Positions 23,748-32,590 of a stretch of 64,000 nt of DNA are shown piece by piece. The notes below the pieces were generated by a model. It had not been told where the DNA came from, did no database searches, and saw nothing but the letters and a program-made list of their open reading frames with translations. Numbering within the stretch: the stretch's first letter is position 1; each line of letters starts with the position of its first letter. The DNA is from Lucinisca nassula (Eukaryota; Mollusca; Bivalvia; Lucinida; Lucinidae), in assembly GCA_963580285.1 (NCBI GenBank), contig OY757020.1, positions 98,149,497-98,213,496 of the forward strand. The letters are read 5' to 3'. A program made the position numbers and the translations under genes.

Positions 23748-24064
23748 CTTTCATCAGATTCATCTACTTCCATCTCTGGAAGGTAATCATCATCTTCTTC
23801 ATCTTCACCCATGTCCATGCATGCCGTTGAATCGGATAAAAAGCTCTCATCCAGGCTGCGTGATTCTTTGACATCTGCACCACTGTTAACCGCATCTTGT
23901 GGCTCAGGCTGTGAGGGGAGACTTGGCGATGGTGGCTCGTACTGGCAGCCCTTGTCGACCATGATACATGTAGGTTTAGCTGTCTGCGTACCAAATGACC
24001 TAGTTGATACAGGTGGCCTTGCTTCCCAGCGCTTTGGGGTCTGACTTTTCTGATGTCGCCAGTT
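23748..24064 (-). CDS. THAP gene exon 3
   Basis: The acceptor TTGCTTTTAG precedes 24064. The frame opens NWRHQKSQTPKRW, holds SFGTQTAKPT and MVDKGCQYEPP, then a Pro/Ser region, and ends with MGEDEEDDDYLPEMEVDESDE. The donor AAG/GTAAAG follows 23748. Its 317 bases leave phase 2. ATG-started readings inside it are not independent genes. Confidence 0.75.
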
Positions 24065-27000
24065 CTAAAAGCAACAAAAAAGCATTATAAAAATATGTAC
24101 ACGACAACCTCATTATAACACGGTTCATTGTAACACGGTTTTGAATATAACACGGTTCTCAGATGGATCCCAAAAATGTGTAGATTATATAGAAAAATGA
24201 CCATGAATGGTTATTTTTCTATATAATCTATACATTTTTGTTTGGATATAACATGGTTGTTTAACTAACACAGTTTCTGCTTTGGACCCCAACAAAAGTG
24301 TTATAAAGGGGTTGGGGTGTAATAGGAATCATTAAAATATATTGTAAATACGAAAATGTAAGTATGTGTACATGTATCCTTTTCTTTATATACTGGATAT
24401 TCTCTAAATGAACATCTACACAAACAGGTCAGACCTAGTCACCTAGAGCACACTCAAGAAGTGTCTGATCAGTGTCTCTACAGATTGCATACAGTAACAG
24501 ATTGTTTTACCGAAATTAAATAAAACAAATGGGAAATATTGACACGACGAATGGGGTTCTCTGCAAAAAAACCTGTTCTCTATCAGTATTTTACTATAGA
24601 AGAAAAGCCCCACCCATCGGGACTTGCAGAAATAGTACAATACTGATAGAGAACAGGATTTCTAGCACTTCCTTGCAGAGCTGAAACAGATCTGATAAAC
24701 CCCTTATGGAATCCAAGCGTTCCCAGGCAAAGTGATGTGAGACGAACCACCCATGCCATGCTCTTAACACATGTTGGTATAATTGGACAACAGGGCTTGA
24801 GATGTCATTTTCATCTCAAAACTGGGTAAAAGTACAACAAAATTGGAAACAATGTCTCCGAAATGGCCTATACAGTGTTAGTGGGATGTGAAACCTGAAA
24901 CAAACTTGTGTCTGTTTTTTGCATTTTCTAATGTAAAGAATCATTGACCCTTTATCCTGCTGAATATCTGAATTTATTAAACCCACTAATTTCTGGCTAT
25001 AAGCAAGTTAAATTACATCATAAAGTGGTTCGCTCAAATTCACAAACTGAATGTCAGTGTAGATCCTGATTAAAATTGGCTTCTGACATGATGCCATCTG
25101 ATCAGGATCTACACTCTTTGCAAAGGTAGGGATTGTCATGAACAGCGAGAATGAAGGTGAATGAAGCTATGTTGGACCCGTGCAGAGGTGTAAAATTTCC
25201 TCAAAACTTACTGTTTCATCTGGATGGTAAAAATAAAGAAAAGGGGAAGTCAGTTCTGAAAATCTCACTCCCCCTGCCTTAAAATTTTTTCGCAAATGCC
25301 AGTGGACGTGTGGAATTTTAAATCCCTGGTCTGTGTCTGACTGATCATGGGGTCAGGGGACCAATCATGATCATGAAATCTTTTCTCATTCTACCCCTAA
25401 CTCGAACCAAACACACAAGTACTTGACAGAGGTCCGTAACTGAATGTCAGACTGTAGATCCTGATCAGATGACCATCTGATGTGGATTTACAGTTTGCAA
25501 AGTAAGGGATAGGCGTGAATAGTAAGAATAGGGTTAAATAAGTGTTGCCGGGGATGTTACGACTGGAATCAAACTAAACACATCTTATAAATTGAAAATC
25601 TTACCCTTTTCCGAGATGGCACATTTTCGACAGAACTCAGAACTTGGGAGCTGGAAGAGGATGTATCAGACTGTAGTCCTTCTGTTAGACTCTCGCAGGC
25701 ACCCTCCTGACTGCTGGAAAAAGTGGATTGGTCAGTCACAACCGGCTCTGTTGTCTGTGATATGATCTGCTGGATGGTCTGAAATAAGAAGGTTTCAACT
25801 TTAAACCACCGCCTCAACCCTTGACAATAATTCTAGGTATCCAAATACATGTAGAAGAGATAGCAGATACAAGAAAATGTCATTTGAGAAGATAAAAAAT
25901 ATCAGTAAAAATGTATAGGCCTGGCTAATTGGTGCTGAAATGATAATCGATTATCAGTCATGCCATTGAGATTGATAATCGATCAGTAATCACTGGAGAT
26001 TTGGTCATAGTTTTACCTCTCTAGCTTTCTGTCTGAACATGACTCTTACCATATGTTGCACCCAACTATATGGTTTTGCACAGACATGCCTGAGCAAACA
26101 GTGTAGACTAAGAATCCGGGTCGTTTCGCCCGTGGGTCGTTTCGCCGGGTCGATTCGCCCTGAGTCAGTTCGCCCTGATTTTTGGGGTGGGTCATTTCGC
26201 CCTTGTAGGGTGAGTCGATTCGCCCGTTAGTCGTTTCGCCCGTGGGTCGTTTCGCAGCATTTTATTTTGAAGGGAGTGTCAAATGGATTGGACGTATAAA
26301 TTAATGAATAAAAAAAAACACAACTTTTATGAAGTAAAACTGGCGTTTTCAGTGTTTTTGTTTTATTATTTTCTTATTTTTGCTAAAAATAGGTTGTGGG
26401 TACTCGTTCTACCGAGTGCACTCAGGCTATATTTGAAGCAAGAATATTAAAAAAAAACGAGAAATTTTCATTGGAAAATTTTCATATTATGGAGGTAAAA
26501 TATCCATACACTTAAATAGGCATGTTTTCGTTACGGTACTGCACATGTATGAATGGCCATGACGTTACTAATTATACGTACCGGTTCACGTGGACATACT
26601 AATACGTCACCACTTGCGCAGAAAGAACAGCTGTTGACTAATTTGAGCATCATGTTAACAAGTTTATGCAATGTAGACACCCCACCCTAAACCCCACTTG
26701 ATACTTGCGTCTGTTTCTAAAACACAGACAATAAAGTGGATCTAATCAACAATCTATGTTTTCAGCAGAAATGAGAGAAATCCCAAACTCTTTTTACATA
26801 TTCCCAGTCTTTTCCACGGCCATAAAAGTCCCATTACATTGCAAAGACTTGTTAACGTTATGTGAGCTTGGACATCTTCCCCCAAAAGGTGGCATTTACC
26901 CCGTTATATGCCAAACCATATAACCGTATTTCATAGAGCTTGAAAAAATAAGGGCGAAACGACCCACCGAATCAGGGCGAACTGACCCAGGGCGAACTGA

Positions 27001-27873
27001 CCCACGGGCGAAACGACTCACGGGCGAACTGACCCGTGACCTAGACTAACATGAGACACAGCAAAATGTGGCATCTTATCATGGTCTGCGCTGTTTGCCA
27101 CTCCTCCAACTATTTTAGAAACGATTATGAGCATGGACGGACAGAGTCGCAGCAGTTTTCCTAGGGTTTAGCCCCAAGCAGATAACCAGTACTAATGTGC
27201 AGTCGGTATCATCTCTGCATGGAAGCATCATGCAGCCCAATCTATTTCTCCAAGCCCCAATGGGCGGGTGCGGATTTGGATAGGCATGTTTTGGGAATGA
27301 GAAATTGGCTAATTGAGACTGTCCATTGAGACAGACATGGATGAACTGTCTATGATCAGGGACACAACACTTTGGTCAGCATGAGGACGGAACCCACCTC
27401 TCGATCACAAATCTGATAAAATGAAATGCTGCCATTCAGGACCATTGCACCAAAAAGCTCTGAAAACAAATGTTATTTATAATCAGCATTCTGATAATCT
27501 ACATTACCTCTTGTCTCTGCCGTTTCCTGTATGCCCCGCCAACTTTGGTCTGTTCTGGAGTGTTCCAGGGGTGGTTTGGTCTGGCAAAGATCGTTGGAAC
27601 AGCACCTGTCTTGAGCTGAAACTTGCCAGGTTTGAATCCCAGATCCGCCGCTAGTCTTGGGCTCACAATAAAACACTCCTCCGTGAAATGAGAATCACAC
27701 AATCTCGAAGTTTTTGAGTTTTCCCATAGTTTGAAAGGCTCATTTGCACTTTTCGCGCGACCCATATTCACTCTCCACTCTTTATTTAATACCGGGTCCT
27801 CCGGGAACGTAAACAAACCGCGACCAGGAGCAGGGGTATTGCCACAACCCGGTGCAACACATCGCGTCGGCAG
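23748..27873 (-). CDS. THAP-domain protein gene, three exons found, 3' end open
   Basis: The model joins exon 1 (27508-27873), exon 2 (25605-25778) and exon 3 (23748-24064) on the minus strand. All four inner splice sites are GT/AG, and both joins are in phase 0. The product so far is about 285 residues. Residues 1-96 form a THAP zinc finger (DNA binding): C5, C10, C59 and H62 as the C2CH ligands, with the conserved W33 and the AVPTIF motif at 91-96. The middle (exon 2) is Ser/Thr/Gln-rich and ends with basic SRKR. Exon 3 has GTQT and DKGCQ motifs and an acidic tail. It leaves at a GTAAAG donor in phase 2, so at least one more exon is expected. A nuclear, DNA-binding role follows from the THAP fold. 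The gene may be a host regulator or a domesticated or remnant transposase, because THAP also heads P-element-type transposases. Confidence 0.75.
24098..24321. mobile_element. MITE, Tc1/mariner/pogo-like, in THAP intron 2
   Basis: TA at both edges. Terminal inverted repeats are TACACGACAACCTCATTATA and, inverted, TACACCCCAACCCCTTTATA. The middle is a second palindrome of TAGATTATATAGAAAAA type around 24190-24225. Confidence 0.75.
24571..24658. repeat. Quasi-palindrome across a SINE-A head
   Basis: CCTGTTCTCTATCAGTATT (24572-24590) recurs inverted as AATACTGATAGAGAACAGG at 24639-24657. The right arm replaces normal SINE-A sequence. Confidence 0.8.
24607..24905 (+). mobile_element. SINE-A, diverged, in THAP intron 2
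   Basis: GCCCCACCCATCGGGACTTG start, the usual body from GCAGAGCTGAAAC on, and the end GTGAAACCTGAAACAAAC. Base changes are more frequent than in most copies, so it is older. Confidence 0.7.
24906..25604. repeat. Intron 2 remainder with two HP-1 relics
   Basis: GTGTAGATCCTGATTAAAAT ... CATCTGATCAGGATCTACAC at 25055-25117 and a similar pair at 25447-25497 are HP-1 hairpins. No coding signal outside the exons. Confidence 0.55.
25605..25778 (-). CDS. THAP gene exon 2
   Basis: The acceptor CTTATTTCAG precedes 25778 and the donor AAAAGG/GTAAGA follows 25605. Its 174 bases are exactly 58 codons, starting TIQQIISQTTEPVV and ending ENVPSRKR. The low-complexity Ser/Gln content suggests a disordered linker, and the basic end could aid nuclear import. 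Confidence 0.75.
26112..27041. mobile_element. Transposon with GGGCGAAACGACC end arrays, in THAP intron 1
   Basis: The left end is an array of about eight ~17-base units, GGGTCGTTTCGCCCGTG and variants (26117-26255). The right end is the inverted array of about five units (26952-27035). TAGACTAA lies at both flanks (26104-26111 and 27042-27049), an 8-bp duplication. The interior has an FB-1 relic at ~26365-26545 and no transposase. Confidence 0.75.
27130..27275 (-). mobile_element. SINE-A, 5' half
   Basis: From GAGCATGGACGGACAGAGTC to CCAATGGGCGGGTGCGG. The tail half is missing. It lies in THAP intron 1. Confidence 0.7.
27508..27873 (-). CDS. THAP gene exon 1 (THAP zinc finger)
   Basis: The reading frame is open from a stop at 27883-27885 to the donor CAAGAG/GTAATG at 27507. 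The protein starts, by alignment to the family pattern, at L-P-T-R-C-V-A-P-G-C. Most THAP proteins begin with Met two to five residues before the first Cys, and the codon here is CTG (27871-27873) in an A-3 context. There is no in-frame ATG before M37, which lies after the first two zinc ligands, and no AG acceptor nearby to add an upstream exon. The ATG at 27862-27864 is in another frame. Start by CTG, a mutated start, or a base error are all possible. Confidence 0.75.
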
Positions 27874-27952
27874 TTTTGGAATTTATTTCAGATAACAAGA
27901 TGTTTTTTATCACAATTTTCTCGAACAGTCAATGTAAAATACACGCTATTTC

Positions 27953-28017
27953 CACTTCCGTTCTACAATTGACGTCACAGGGTTCAGAGTCACGTGACTC
28001 GGATTATCACTTCCGGT
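27953..28017 (-). promoter_or_regulatory. Promoter-type site cluster before the THAP gene
   Basis: Within 65 bases, and 80-145 bases before the coding start, lie ACCGGAAGT (ETS site, minus strand, 28009-28017), a second GGAAGT (27954-27959), the E-box palindrome GTCACGTGAC (27989-27998) and the CRE palindrome TGACGTCA (27970-27977). No TATA box is apparent. Spacing and orientation suit a housekeeping-type TATA-less promoter. Confidence 0.55.
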
Positions 28018-28134
28018 TCGCAATTGCCCACAGGTGAACCGAATGTAAATTGTTAATAAATACATAATTCCGTAACAAGAAGTACGGCGAATAGCTTATT
28101 CGAGATGTATTTTATATGTATTCAATGATAAGTC

Positions 28135-28900
28135 ATAGAAAAAATAGCGTTGCAGTTGAACTTTAATAGCGGAATTTCACTGTATTTGAATAGGCGTGTT
28201 TTGAAGACAAAAACTTTCATGTGTGTGTGTGTGAATTCGGGTTTAACGTCGCTTTCAACAATTTTTCAGTCATATCACGACGGTGTCTGGTTGCGACAGG
28301 GAGCTCAATGCTCACTTTTATAGTGCTGCCTCACTGAAGTATCATGTCCCAGACACATTACATGATACCACACCCAGTCACATTATCCTGACACTGGGTC
28401 GACCAGTCCTAGCTCTACCCCGTAAATCTGAGTGCCAAGCGAGGAGCAGCTAGTACCATTTTTAACGACTTTGGTATGTCGCGGCCCGGGATCGAACCCG
28501 ACCAAAACTTTCATCATGTTTACAAGTCCATATAATGAGCATTCTTGTAAGCCCACCTTCTATAGGGAAATGTCTGTTTTAATGAGTACAATGGTTTCCG
28601 TCTTAATATTTAGTGCGTGGGTAGTCATTAGAACCGCCTCAACGAGGCGGTACATGTACATGAACAAAGGCACACCTAAAGTCTATATCTAGAAAAGAAA
28701 AATAAAAATAAAAAAAGAAAGAAAATGAAACAAATTATTTGAAGAGATATGAAATACAATATTACAGTAGTGGTTTGCATCTGTAAATTTGCTTCTATTC
28801 AGATTTTATTAGACATCTGATATTTGTCGGTTATGTAGTTTTCACGCAGCGATAACGTCTCCCAAATGGCAATTAAGCCACGTTTACCGTAATCTGACCC
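28135..28900. repeat. FB-1-related tract interrupted by SINE-D
   Basis: 28135-28220 ends with GAATAGGCGTGTTTTG. After the SINE, 28504-28660 gives FB-1 sequence with GAACCGCCTCAACGAGGCGG. 28670-28880 (AGAAAAGAAAAATAAAA, GATAACGTCTCCCAAATGGC) is shared with 47690-48125. Confidence 0.6.
28221..28503 (-). mobile_element. SINE-D, tRNA-derived with mollusc-type core
   Basis: Inverted. It has a (GT)n tail, then the reverse of GCGACGTTAAACCCGAATTC, a core with GATAATGTGACTGGGT and GGCAGCACTATAAA, and the B box GGGTTCGATCCC at its 5' side. AAAACTTTCAT flanks it at 28210-28220 and 28504-28514. The tRNA head is cut just before the B box. The core resembles the conserved-domain (Meta-type) SINEs common in bivalves; I am not certain of the name. 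Confidence 0.8.
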
Positions 28901-29067
28901 CCTTCCAACCTGCAAATATGTTACATGAATAAATAATAATGACCTGAGAGTAGCATTCCGAACTTTGTCCAAAATACCGCAAAATTCGAGAAGTACATGT
29001 ATGTTTGAGACAACAAAAAATATTTATGATAGACTGCATCGTAATTCTACGGTTATTTTCTTCAGTC

Positions 29068-29362
29068 TGTTTGATTTGTTTTGTTTGATTAGAGGTTAAC
29101 GTCTCGGTCAACACTATAAAGGTCATTTTGGAGACGTTGCTCCCCATTTTGTGGGATTTTTACCTGACATTGAGATGAAATGACATCTCAAGCCCTGCCG
29201 CCCAATGAAACCAATAGGGTTAATAATTCGATTCGCACCGCTTTGCCTGGGTAGGCTTAGTTCCTCTAAGCGGTTTACCACAACTCGTGTGCGAGTCGGT
29301 TTAAGCTCTAGGTTGAAGCATCATGCAGCCCATATACTTGTTCGCGCCCCTATGGGCGGGGC
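29068..29362 (-). mobile_element. SINE-A
   Basis: Inverted (TTTG)n tail, GGTCATTTTGGAGACG, GCCCAATGAAACCAATAGGG, ending CTATGGGCGGGGCC. Confidence 0.8.
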
Positions 29363-29423
29363 CGATTCTTCAGTCCAGATTCTCGACGTTTATAAGCATT
29401 AGGCTTAAACATTGAGTACACAA

Positions 29424-29680
29424 CGTGCTTCTTCTTCTTCTTCTTCTGCTTCTTCTTCTTCTTCACCCGCTTTTGAAGTCAAATTACTAAACGCACTGGA
29501 TGGTCGATTGTCCCTGCGTTTAGGCTGGAAAAGGGATCCTAAGCTTGAACCCAATTCGCTGAACCCTTAATTCGATCAGAGGAGATTCTGATGAACCGCC
29601 GTATTCGATTGCGACTGATCCCAGCTTTTGTGAGAATAGTTCCCACCCTGGTCTTACAGTGTTTCTAGCTTAAGATTTTA
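29424..29680. repeat. (CTT)n-headed repeat
   Basis: A (CTT)n tract (29430-29465) leads into GAAGTCAAATTACTAAACGC. A diverged second copy lies at 54597-54800, with the same CTT head and the same GTGTTTCTAGCTTA end. Confidence 0.6.
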
Positions 29681-30204
29681 GAGAATTTAATTTTATGTAA
29701 TGCTTGTTGGTGCCTGATGCTCTGTCTCTGGTCGGGCCCATCGGAGTCTAAATGTAGTTTTTCTTTTGCTCAAGCATTTCAGTTTCTTCTTGCTGTTGAG
29801 TACTCAACGTTGTTTCATCTCTGTGGTTTTTTCGGAGATGTTGCACTGATGCAGTCCGGCTCACAAGGTACTGAAAGTGTGCAAATGTTCCACAGTGACC
29901 TTTCCAGTGTTATCTTGGTTTCAATCATTATTAACATAAGCCAGATCCCCGAAACCCTGAATCTTGCAGTAAAATAAATAAACTTTCATTTGGACTGAGA
30001 GAGCTGTTTATACTTGCTTTGTGCTGAATTTACAGAGTACATTTATTGTAGTTCTAACTTGCTTGTTGATACTTTTAATTTGCTGATATTTTTTTTTTCG
30101 CGTGGGGGGGGGGGGGGGGGGGGGGGGGGGGGATGGAGGGGGAGTTGTAAGGTTGTAAGAAGGGGTTGTTTGGTTTTAGCATTTTTGAAAAATACCTAAC
30201 ATCA
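29681..30204. other. No gene seen; poly-G tract
   Basis: The ORF at 29717-29977 has no recognisable domain. A long G-run occupies ~30103-30132. Confidence 0.45.
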
Positions 30205-30492
30205 TGAAAACAGGCCTATATAATGTTGATCCCCTTGAACCCTACTTTTATATAGTAAAGGGGGGTTTACAGGGGTAAGCCTTATTCTTCTTATTTCTGC
30301 TCTAAAATATAGATTGTGCGTACTCGTTTGAACCGCCTCAATGAGGCGGTTCTAACGAGTACCCACAATCTTTCTGTTGAGCAGAAATAAGAAAATATTA
30401 CACTTTAACCTCTTAAAATGTTCATTTTTTCGGCAGTAAAGTTTACTATTGTAAATATATTTCAGTAATGCATTTGTATAGGCGTGTTTTGG
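30205..30492. mobile_element. FB-1 foldback MITE, best complete copy
   Basis: Outer inverted ends are GAAAACAGGCCTATATAATG and ...GTATAGGCGTGTTTTGG. The inner perfect palindrome is GAACCGCCTCAATGAGGCGG plus TTC, flanked by GTGCGTACTCGTTT and AACGAGTACCCACAATC and then TTATTTCTGCTCT/AGCAGAAATAAG. About 288 bases; it can fold over nearly its whole length. Confidence 0.8.
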
Positions 30493-30579
30493 TAAAGAAA
30501 TGCACCCAATAAAGGACTGTGCATGGCTTGTAAGCATCAGTAGCCAATGACCCTTTTATATGTGAGTTATTACAATTAA

Positions 30580-30816
30580 TTAACCTTTTTGTACCAGATG
30601 GGCAGATGGACTCTTCCTTCTTATATATAGCAGGAGTTCATTTCAAAATTTAGGGATGTCAGGTTGTGTTTTCTTCAAAATTTATTTGGAAACTGGCTGA
30701 ACTTTTTGCAAACAGTGTAGGCCCTGATCCGACACCGCGTTCTGTGACATCTGATCTGGGCCTGCACTGTTTGCCAAATACCCGTTTTGGGGTTTCTGGT
30801 ACCAAATGGGTTAATA
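30580..30816. mobile_element. HP-1 hairpin MITE, full form
   Basis: Inverted ends TTAACCTTTTTGTACCAGA and (inverted) TTAACCCATTTGGTACCAGA. Inside is the hairpin GCAAACAGTGTAGGCCCTGA ... TCTGGGCCTGCACTGTTTGC. Relatives with the same ends lie at 58183-58437 and 60953-61166. Confidence 0.7.
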
Positions 30817-30834
30817 AACTAGAATTGCGCAGTC

Positions 30835-31173
30835 GATGGCACGCCATAGCATATCCCCACTCCACTATATAATCTACTGATCATGCCGTTCACTTTGATA
30901 CGTTACGCTTTGATTTTTGACCCCCGCGGGCCCCACCCCCTGGACCCACCCCTAGAGGTGTGATCAAAATTCCGAAAGTGTCATGCACTCCCCAGTCCAA
31001 AGATCTATCAGTTCCCCTAGTTTCAAGTTTCTATCTATAACCGTCTAGGAGGAGTTATCCGGTAAGACGGACGGAGGAGTTATCCGGTAAATTGGATGTA
31101 CGTACGGACGGACGGACGGACGACGAGGACCATTACAATATCCCCACTTTTTCTTCGAAAAGCGTGGGGATAA
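30835..31173. mobile_element. HINE/pearl-like short element
   Basis: Opens CATATCCCCACTCC and closes with the hairpin CCCCACTTTTTC-TTC-GAAAAGCGTGGGG. A (ACGG)n microsatellite precedes it (31098-31122). It has no tandem core. Only its layout links it to the elements at 15.0 and 22.6 kb. Confidence 0.55.
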
Positions 31174-31270
31174 TGATCAGTATGTGTATATTGTATTTGT
31201 ATCTGTCCATAGTACAAGGTAGAACAGTCCATTAGGCAGCAATGGATTATTAGGGACAATGTTTCTTATA

Positions 31271-31610
31271 TACCTGTGGACACAAAAGCGTTCAAACTTT
31301 GATGAGCTTCATTTCATTCTGACTTGAAACATCATTCAATAAATCCTAACATCCTATCAGTCAACTTTTAGACAGAAATAAATTCAAAACACAAGGTGGT
31401 GTACATTTCATTGTTGACTCCTGCACTGTCCAATCAAAATACACCTCAAATGTCAGTCAGAAAGTGTTTTCCAAAATAAGACCAATCAATTGCTTGATCT
31501 AGTTTTAGAATTCTTTCATGAATGACATTTGCTTGTCAAACTGACTTGATGCGAAGAGATTCATTGAAAGTTATTTCATAGGAGTTTGAACGCTTTTGTG
31601 TCCACGGGTG
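31271..31610. mobile_element. Tc1/mariner-type MITE
   Basis: Terminal inverted repeats share GTGGACACAAAAGCGTTCAA. TA occurs just outside both ends (31269-31270 and 31611-31612). 340 bases with no coding region. Confidence 0.75.
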
Positions 31611-31717
31611 TATCATGTTAGAAACAAATGTTGTGGGTATTGTTAAAATCCCCTGCAAGAGGCAATTAGAAAAAGTACCAACAGAAATAAGAAAAAAAAT
31701 GTCACTTATTTTGTTGG

Positions 31718-32023
31718 TTTTGTTTGTTTGTTTGATTTGAGATTTAACGTCCCCGTCAACACTGTATATGTCATTTTGGAGCCGTTGCTTCCAATTTTGT
31801 GGGACTTTTACCCGACATCGAGATGAAATGACATCTCAAGCCCTGTCGCCCAATGAAACCAATAGGGTTTATAAGCATGGACGGTCCGACTCCCACCGCT
31901 TTGCCTGGGCAGGCCTAGATCCTCTAAGCGGTTTACCAGTACTCGTGCGCTGGCCGGATTTAGCTCTGCGTGGAAGCATCAAGCAGCCCATATATTTCTT
32001 CAAGCCTCTATGGGCGGGGGCCA
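31718..32023 (-). mobile_element. SINE-A with 15-bp TSD
   Basis: CACTTATTTTGTTGG at 31703-31717 and 32024-32038, perfect. Full length, ending CTATGGGCGGGGGCCA. The ORF 31768-32079 is its reading. Confidence 0.9.
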
Positions 32024-32100
32024 CACTTATTTTGTTGGATCAAGGTGCTAATGACTGTGATGAACTCTTGGTTGGATAAATAAACATGTTTGGGAATGTA

Positions 32101-32590
32101 ACAGGTCGACCGCGTGGCTCGATAGCTCCGTTGGTATAGCGTTCGCACGGTATGCCAGAGACCCTGGGTCTGAGTCCCGGTTGAGCCATGTTCTTTTGCC
32201 TCCCCTGTGACATTTGGTAACAACAACGTCTGAGGGCATGAAAGAGTAAGAAAAATGTCTTGTAGCCGGATGGATAGGACTTAGAAATTCGGGAACATTC
32301 TCATTAGGCAGGGGAAAATATAACAGGTCGACCGTGTGGCTCGGAGTTTTCGCACAATATACGAGAGGCCCTGGGTTCGAGTACTGGTCGAGCAATGTTT
32401 TTTTTCCACCCCTGTGACATTTTGTGGTTCAGTGTGAGTCCAGCAATGCGTCTGAGTGTATGAAAGAGTATGAAAAAGAAGCCGGGCTGGATAGGACGAG
32501 TTTGGTGATGAAATAACAGGCCGACCCTGTGGCTCAGTAACTCAGTCGGTAGAGGGTTCGCACAATGTGCGTCCATTGGAAATATAGGCT
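32101..32590 (+). repeat. Three tandem tRNA-like units (SINE array)
   Basis: Each unit opens AACAGG(T/C)CGACC and GTGGCTC (32100, 32321 and 32515) and carries a CCCTGTGACATTT.G linker. Unit 1 at 32116-32187 folds as a tRNA: the acceptor arms GGCTCGA/TTGAGCC pair over 7 bases, with D arm, anticodon arm and a T arm CTGGG/CCCGG, but its B box is degenerate (GGGTCTGAGTCC). Unit 2 has lost much of the head but keeps GGGTTCGAGTAC. Unit 3 is cut short. This is a tRNA-derived SINE head, not a working tRNA gene. ORFs across it on the minus strand are not genes. Confidence 0.65.

Noticed and set aside
32116..32187. Functional tRNA gene
   Set aside because: The fold is good but the B box is degenerate, and it repeats as part of a SINE-like array.
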